From Mactra quadrangularis (taxonomy: Eukaryota > Mollusca > Bivalvia > Venerida > Mactridae), in assembly GCA_025267735.1 (NCBI GenBank), contig CM046297.1, positions 27,616,011 through 27,680,010 of the forward strand: a stretch of 64,000 nt of DNA, written 5' to 3'. Shown in pieces: positions 57,800 to 64,000 of this stretch (its first letter is position 1; every line of letters begins with the position of its first letter). The notes under the pieces are model-generated. The model did no database searches. It was not told the DNA's origin and saw only the letters and a program-made list of their open reading frames with translations. A program made the position numbers and the translations under genes.

Positions 57800-58900
57800 C
57801 CTCCGGTACTTTTTTTTCGACGCAACTTCATTTCGACGCCATTTTTGTTTTGGCTTCGATTTCGATTTTGGGTTACCCTGTGATTTTAATTCTTACGAAA
57901 TAATTGAGTGACAATATACGTGTATAACACAAAACTTACTACTCTCTTTATTTCTCCGAACAAACCGTAGTAATCCACTGGGTTTTTGATAGTTAGCACC
58001 AAATCAGCAGCACAAATACTAGTATTGTTTAACCGTGCCATAAAAACCTAAACTTACGTATGTGTTTACATGTGCTTAAGTTTGTTGTATAAGCAACGAG
58101 GTATTTTTCTAACATTGCCAAGAACGTTGACCCGTGGATTGAAGAGTTTTTCATCTCGACATTAACTGTTTTTAAAAATGTATATAAAGTTCCTTTCGTA
58201 TAATGCATCATGCAAATAAAGTGGCAAGTAACATTCATTGTTTTCAAAAGCGTTGAAATAAAGAAGCCAGACGTTTTTAGCTTGACATTAAGTTGAATAC
58301 TAATGTCGAAAGTCTGTGGTAGAGGTCGGTGCACTTTTTCACTCAAAAAATCTTACGAAAAAAGTTATCGTGAGTCAATATTATAATTTTGCCGTTCAAA
58401 TTCAGAAGCATAATAAAATAGCTATGCTATGATATTTAAAAGATAAACTATATTCTGCATAATTCGTTAATATTTGGAATTGATAGACTAAAATAAGACC
58501 ATATCATTAATGTTTTTTGCTTTTGACTTACGATGATTTTTTGTGAAAAGCGCCTACGTATTTAAAAAAGTTTTTGTTTTACTCATACGTCTCCAATATG
58601 CAAACATATGTGAATATTTTCAGAAACCAACATTTTAGTTATTATATGAAAAGCAATCTTTCCTTTATTTAATTAACACCTGTTTTATATACATGTACCA
58701 TCGATCGGTTACGAAACGGTTTGGGTACGCTAACAAATTACAATATGAAATGGTTACGAAACACTATGTTACAGAAATAAATCAATTTTTAGTAGGATAG
58801 GTGCCACTGTTCTAATAAGTCTCAACAAAACAACATATAATTTAGATATGGAATATATTGTTCACTCGCAATACAATCTCTCTTTTCAACGAAAAAAATC
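57800..58900. other. No recognised gene
   Basis: AT-rich; the 105-codon minus-strand open frame at 58029-58346 has no recognisable motif. Confidence 0.35.
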
Positions 58901-58921
58901 GGCTTATAGTTTGGCGAAACT

Positions 58922-58971
58922 CGGGCGGTCGAACGGGCGGCTGGGTAGGCGGGCGGGCGGGCGTCCGATGT
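58922..58971 (+). repeat. GGGC-rich tract with G-quadruplex motif
   Basis: Six GGG runs in about 40 bases; 58943-58961 satisfies G3N1-7 four times. Such CGGGCGGGCGGGCG starts occur at one end of repeats common in mollusc genomes, so an element may extend to the right, but I cannot define its other end. Confidence 0.6.
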
Positions 58972-58979
58972 CGTTAAAA

Positions 58980-61900
58980 ATTGCGTTAATTTCTTTTTCT
59001 TTACCTTATATTTCTGCCATTTATTGTCTGATCGTTATGAAACTTTATACAATGATAACATACCATGTAATGAACAGAATTACAAAGTAACTTCAACTCT
59101 ACCTGGCTTTATTATGGATTATTCCCCTTAGTATTTTTGCGTTAAAGTTTTTTATATGTTTGATATCTCTGTCATTAATGGTCAGATCTTGATGAAAATC
59201 CGGCTTTAATTTGGTTTCCACATTACATTTCTTGTTTGCCATATGACGCACGATAAAAACTCACATTGAACCCATCCAAAAGTCCACTGTTTCAAGAACG
59301 TGCACTCGTACAAGTAACCTTTTCATTTACGGCATTGTTAAAGTTCACAACGGTTAACTTATTCACCCAGTGTACTTAATTGACCAGTTCCATTATTTGA
59401 CATTTATTTACAAGAATACCTTAATATTGAGCGACTAGCGTGTTCGTAAGCTCTAGATAAAAGGGCTTAACTTAATTGCACACGTAGTTATAACATTTCA
59501 TTATAAATCATGCTACATGTAAAAGACTATGCCAGACAAGCCATAAATTTGAGTCATTTAGTTGTCTTTGTTATGTTCTGTTGTTTAGGCTGAGTTCCAT
59601 ATATCGATGCATACTAGTTAACAAGTCGGTCACATAACTATAATCGTGACTAATATTCCATACGTCAATGTCTATTATTTAAAAAGCAAACACTAAATTG
59701 CCCTCGATGCAAAGATGAAAGCCAACAATGTACGCCTTCATTTAGTTAAATGTCTTACACACGCTTGTTCCTGATTAAGGATACAGGGGATAGTTTCATA
59801 TTCACATAATTGGCCTTCGAGCAATAAATGCCTTGTCTCTATACAAGGACAACAGTAATGACATTTCAAAACTAGGTTTGAATAAATGCTAACCATACTA
59901 TCAGGTTCTACAAACAAACTGTGAAATACGTGGTTTTAAAAATGCCTAGTCATTAAACTCATTAATTAGAACGAACGCAAAACAATTCTTGAAATGACAA
60001 CAAGTTTTTGACTTTGTAAAAGCAAAGGTGAGTACAAATTTTATTTTGACCAATGTGTCTTCAATTTGCTCTTTAACGTTGCTCGTCAGCGAAATTTAAA
60101 TGTCATTTCCCCGAAAAAATAGCCCTGTTGTTAGATTTATAACTTTATTCTTGTTAAATGTTCACCAATTCCATCAAACACGCCATATAACATACTAAAT
60201 TCATTGTAAAAAATGATGATAAATGATTACGGAAATGAGAAGTAACTAAGCGATTATTTTTCCAAACAAAATGTGCCTAAAACATTATCAATTCAATTTA
60301 TCACATGTTTTCGCGACTATCGAAAATGGGTTATGACGTCACCAGGAATTCTTGTCTAAATCATACAGAAAACGCATAATATGCATTAGAATATATCATT
60401 TACGTAAAACAACATAATTTCCAACAAGTGGTTTAAATTATGTGTATTGATTGAGCTGTCATTTTCGTTTTGCCATTCCTTACGGATTATTACTACGGAA
60501 AATGTACTTCCCATGTGCATCTGATAAATTTGATTATCATTTTTCCCATTTTCTATAAATTATTCCACGCAGTTAGTTGCACAATACAGGTGGATACATT
60601 ATCGTTAAGACTGATGCTTGTTTCAGATAATCTGAGAAACTTGTTTATATAATTTGTAAGCTGCGTTACGTCTCCTTGTTATGATACGAAGTGGCTGGTT
60701 TTTCTGTCTACTTTTTGAAGATATTTTAATCCATAAAGCAGAATATCTTGTAAACACCGGTATAATTTTATAAATTTCTGATATAAATACAGAATGGCAT
60801 GATGCAAGAGGAACAGGGGGCTATTGAGAGGTCTGAAGTTGAATTTAGGTCATCCCAATTATAACCATGTCTCGTCACTCAAATGCCAGATGGACATAGG
60901 TCAATTTTCGGCAATATTGAAACATTGGTTCTGTTTTGTTCGTTTTTTTTCAACTATACAACTGTAGGAGTATATTCTTGTCGAAAATCCCTGTAGAACC
61001 ATTTTCTACAGAACAGAATCAATTCCACAAAGATGTAAATCATGCTTAATAGTTACTGACTGAATCTCCAAATGTTTTTTAATTTTAAAGTTATGAAAAT
61101 GCTCATATTACGTCGGTTTGGAATTAGGACAACAATGTCTTATGTATGCTACCGCCATTTACGAGTATCGTCTTGGGTAGACTCTTACATCAGCGTAAAG
61201 TTTGTTCGTCAAAGCAACAAGTCGCGTTCACCTATCTGTTCGTGACGTCTAAATTATCCGAAAATTTTCAGGAATCTCCGCAAAGATACTGTAGTCTTAA
61301 TCATTACAATGGCATTTTAGATCAGGTACGTTATCTGGTCCTGAAGAATTCATTAGTTAATGCTTTCAACTATATCTGGAAATTGGTCACTGGTTCTTAC
61401 CATGTAGTTAAATTTACCAACTTGATTTATGATTAGGACAGAATCAAATTGAACATACTATAAACTTGAATACTTTGGACTTACGGTGATTTTATCGTAA
61501 TACTTTCAAATGGGGCTTATTGTTTGACAGAATAAGACTGCGTTAAAAATAAGAACTTCATGAGATAAAAAACTCAGAAAACAAGATTTTTCCAAAACGT
61601 TGTTGCAAAGATAGTCTCTTTTTGATCAGCAAAGGTATGGTAAACAAATCATCCATAGCATGTAGCTGAGCTTTTTATAGACGTAGGTTAATGAAATATA
61701 AACAAAATGTTCAACACCAAACTTATTGGTGCATCTGTTCCTTACAATAAACTATGTTAATGCATACAAAAAACGTAGAACTTGTACTTTGAAATATCTG
61801 GAATAACCATTCTAAACATTTCCAGACTTGTTCTGTGATGAGGAAAGGTAACTGCATGATGACTTGCTTCCACTTTTTGTACTCACTGCTGATTTACATA

Positions 61901-62085
61901 TGAACAAGAAAACATGTGAACGGGAAAGGGAAAAGCTCACCTTTACTGGAGTGGGTGCTGTTTTGATTATTTAAAAATGCTAACAATTATTACATTGCTT
62001 AAAAATACCGTTTAAGGATGTGCTTAGTACTGGTTTAATTAATCTTGATATTACAGACTGGCTTGTATTTGTAATATTTCAAGAG
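58980..62085. other. No recognised gene
   Basis: AT-rich with chance open frames, including 96 codons at 61146-61436 without recognisable domain. No repeat shared with other parts of the window was found. Confidence 0.35.
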
Positions 62086-62089
62086 TAAT

Positions 62090-62598
62090 AAGTCTTTAAA
62101 TTTGTAAGCAATAGATGATATCGAGGGTTGCCTAGAAGACTATCGTAACTCACTCTTTAACACCATGCATGTACTACAGTCTTGCGGACAACAGCCGATA
62201 TCATCTCTTTGAATATGTCGGTAACTCGTCGAGGATATCATCCCTTTAAATTGGTAACCAACCGTGAATATTATTCCTTTAAATTGGTAACTCGTCGAGG
62301 TAATTATTCTTTTATATTGGTAATTAATCGTGAATATTATTCATTTAAATTGGTAACTCGTCGAGGGTATTATTCCTTTAAATTGGTAAACCGTTGAGGG
62401 TATTATCCCTTTAAATTTGTAAGCAATCGTGAATAATATTCCTTAAAATTGGTACATCTCGTCAAAGGTATTATTCCTTTAAATTGGTAAACCGTCAAAG
62501 GTATTATTCCTTAAAATTGGTAACCAATTGTGAATATTATTCCTTTAAATTGGTAACTAAACGTGAATATTATTCCTTTAAATTGGTCACTAAGCGTT
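62090..62598 (+). repeat. 33-bp tandem array, two alternating unit types
   Basis: Units read TATTATTCCTTTAAATTGGT followed by AACTCGTCGAGG. or AACCAACCGTGAA. The two types alternate over much of the array, giving a 66-bp higher-order period. The unit is a multiple of three, so a 71-codon open frame with an 11-residue repeat (YYSFKLVTRRG) appears at 62182-62397; later indels break it, so it is probably not a gene. One outlying unit (62090-62113) is separated from the rest by hairpin P copy 2. Confidence 0.9.
62114..62205. repeat. Hairpin element P, copy 2
   Basis: Arms begin GATGATATCG (62114) and end CGATATCATC (62205), with AAGACT / AGTCTT pairing further in. The central AACTCACTCTTTAACAC (62147-62163) is identical to that of copy 1 at 9444-9460, and TACTACAGTCTTGC (62172-62185) is identical to its right arm. 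The left arm is mutated (GAAGACTATCGTAA). It sits within the 33-bp array. Confidence 0.65.
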
Positions 62599-63735
62599 GC
62601 TTTTAACTCTTGATATAAGCAACAAATAAAAAAAAGAATTTAAGTTTAGATAAAATGAACAAGCGGTATCATTGTTTTCTGTGAGGTTCGTTTGTTTTAT
62701 TGGTCTACCGACCAATACAAAATACCATAGTTCATGCTATAACGATACATGTATTTGCCATAACCTACTTACCAAATTTCTTAAAAACCCTTTTCTTTAC
62801 CAGCGCTTGTTTAACAAATCATTACGGAATCGAGAGCTTCTTCCTTAGTTGCATAACAATAATACAAGTGTGAACAAAGACACTTAGGCATCGCTTTGTT
62901 ATTTTATTGGATATTTGTTGCCACTCGAAATTAATGATATTATTGAAAGCTAAAAGGAAGTACGTGTCTGCTACATGTGAAATTATTAGTCAACATATCA
63001 AGGGCAAACAACATAATTTTTTATAAGATTCCAATGTTAATATCCAAAGAAAAGCAACTGTTTGCCAACATAAGTCAAGTTTAATTGTTTATTGGCATGA
63101 CCTTTGTGAAGAATGCCAAGATTAGAATAACATTTTTTCTTAGATATCTAAGGCTCATTTTACGTTTTTATAATAATTTTATTTCGACAAAGGTTTAGCA
63201 GTAACGGTGCTGAGGTAGTCCGCTTGACTTAAAATCTGGCACGCTAAAGTCGGTCGCTGTTGTCAATTGTTCTGGTCACGGAAATTGCCGGGTAAATACG
63301 ATTGTAAATTCAGCAATCATAGTTCATTTCCCGATCGCAATAGGACACTGTACCTTATTCACTCGACAGAAATGTCGATTTTTCTCTAGTAGGGAAAGTT
63401 TGTTCCCATTTTATGCACTGGCGAACGAGCGCAGGTAAAACAAAAGTGTTGAGAGAAGGAAAGTCGGTTATCATCCAAAACATAAAAACTTGTTAAGTAA
63501 CGACGTTAAAGAAAAAGCAAGGACGTCAAGCGATTTTTGTTTGTTTTATTATTGTTATAGCAGGCGTAGTTGACATTTGAAAATTAGATTGTAATGGTGA
63601 GAAATTGTCTTTAAATACAGATGATAAGTTGCCTTTCAATGACTCATTGTGTATTTTGTTTGTTTGACATTTGTATGCTTATTATTGAGTTTCAATTCGT
63701 GATCATATAAATACTAAGATAAACTTTAAATATCT
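62599..63735. other. No recognised feature upstream of the candidate exon
   Basis: AT-rich; no TATA or CpG-island signal that I would defend. If the 63741 frame is real, its promoter should lie here. Confidence 0.35.
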
Positions 63736-63740
63736 GAAGA

Positions 63741-63887
63741 ATGAGCTCCTTCTTGGCGAAGAACTTCCTGCTGTCGTCCTCCCGCCTAACTTTGTATCGA
63801 GTACGGCAGTCGTCAGCTGTTTGCGTTTATATGTGCATTATACCAGCTGTAAAACTTGGATTCAGAGATACTGGTCTATCTTTTTGA
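63741..63887 (+). CDS. Candidate first exon: mitochondrial targeting peptide
   Basis: A short frame of 48 codons whose first 26 residues read MSSFLAKNFLLSSSRLTLYR then VRQSSA. They are rich in Ser, Leu and Arg/Lys with no acidic residue and can form an amphipathic helix; RQSSA resembles the end of a presequence. The DNA of these codons is clearly richer in G and C, with C or G at many third positions, unlike the AT-rich surroundings, and the ATG has A at position -3. The frame closes soon after, so if real it should splice out; the donor is not obvious (GTAAAA near 63849 is one option) and the mature protein would lie beyond the window. The product is not identified, and chance remains possible. 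Confidence 0.38.
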   Translation: MSSFLAKNFLLSSSRLTLYRVRQSSAVCVYMCIIPAVKLGFRDTGLSF

Positions 63888-64000
63888 ATTTTAGTAAGAC
63901 GTCGCAATTTGACTGAAAAAATGTTGAAATTTGACTTAAAGCACCAAAATATTACATTGCATCACGCGCTATGTGCTGTCCTGTTCTTCGCAATAATGTT

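Noticed and set aside
61146..61436. 96-codon open frame
   Set aside because: No motif and no codon-usage contrast with its surroundings; treated as chance.
62182..62397. Protein with 11-residue repeats
   Set aside because: The frame is a translation of a 33-bp array and is broken by later indels.

Overview
This is AT-rich eukaryotic (animal) DNA with almost no protein-coding content. No ribosomal RNA, functional tRNA, CRISPR array, operon or bacterial gene layout is visible, and the longest open frames (up to about 138 codons) are explained by repeats or by chance in AT-rich sequence. The repeat types (several tRNA-headed SINE families, short terminal-inverted-repeat elements, minisatellites, a terminal motif containing GGGCCCTTTGGGTCC, and ends of the form GGGAAATAACTGAC) fit a lophotrochozoan, most likely a bivalve or other mollusc. 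The taxonomic call is an inference from repeat style, not from a gene.

Layout. 1-13 kb: an old diverged repeat (2.6, 7.1 and 10.7 kb), a MITE at 3.94 kb, a textbook SINE with 13-bp target duplications at 5.46 kb, a hAT-like MITE at 7.29 kb, a sharp hairpin at 9.43 kb, an inverted SINE at 9.9 kb, and a GC-richer dispersed repeat at 12.7 kb. 13.8-15.6 kb: a 1.76-kb element with terminal inverted repeats, packed with ATCGTGTA words all on one strand. 16-25 kb: a MITE pair, each copy next to pieces of one SINE family; Penelope-like tails with a hammerhead-like core arranged head to head at 18.9-19.05 kb; a GA microsatellite; and a hAT-type element with perfect 8-bp TSDs at 24.1 kb. 28-31 kb: a (TA)n tract, a 30-36-bp tandem array, a near-perfect hairpin and a full-length SINE with 12-bp TSDs. 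33 kb: a fragment of an open frame with a cysteine-protease-like GxQC motif. 35.5, 38.2 and 55.7 kb: further copies of the hAT-like MITE. 40.9-43.1 kb: a TIR element, the second copy of the GC-richer repeat and a 25-bp minisatellite with higher-order structure. 46-49 kb: a Penelope-like tail, the second copy of the 3.94-kb MITE and a LINE 3' end. 49.7-52.7 kb: three tandem units of about 996 bp. 54.5-55.1 kb: a nested foldback element with perfect 31-bp terminal repeats. 62.1-62.6 kb: a 33-bp array interrupted by the second copy of the 9.43-kb hairpin. 63.74 kb: a short, locally GC-rich open frame that reads like a mitochondrial targeting peptide, possibly the first exon of a gene continuing beyond the window.

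Functionally the window looks like an intergenic or intronic stretch filled by non-autonomous mobile elements. These would depend on transposase or reverse transcriptase encoded elsewhere. The best candidates for something not routinely annotated are the duplicated hairpin with an invariant 17-nt loop, the strand-biased 1.76-kb TIR element, the nested foldback element, and the hammerhead-like tails.
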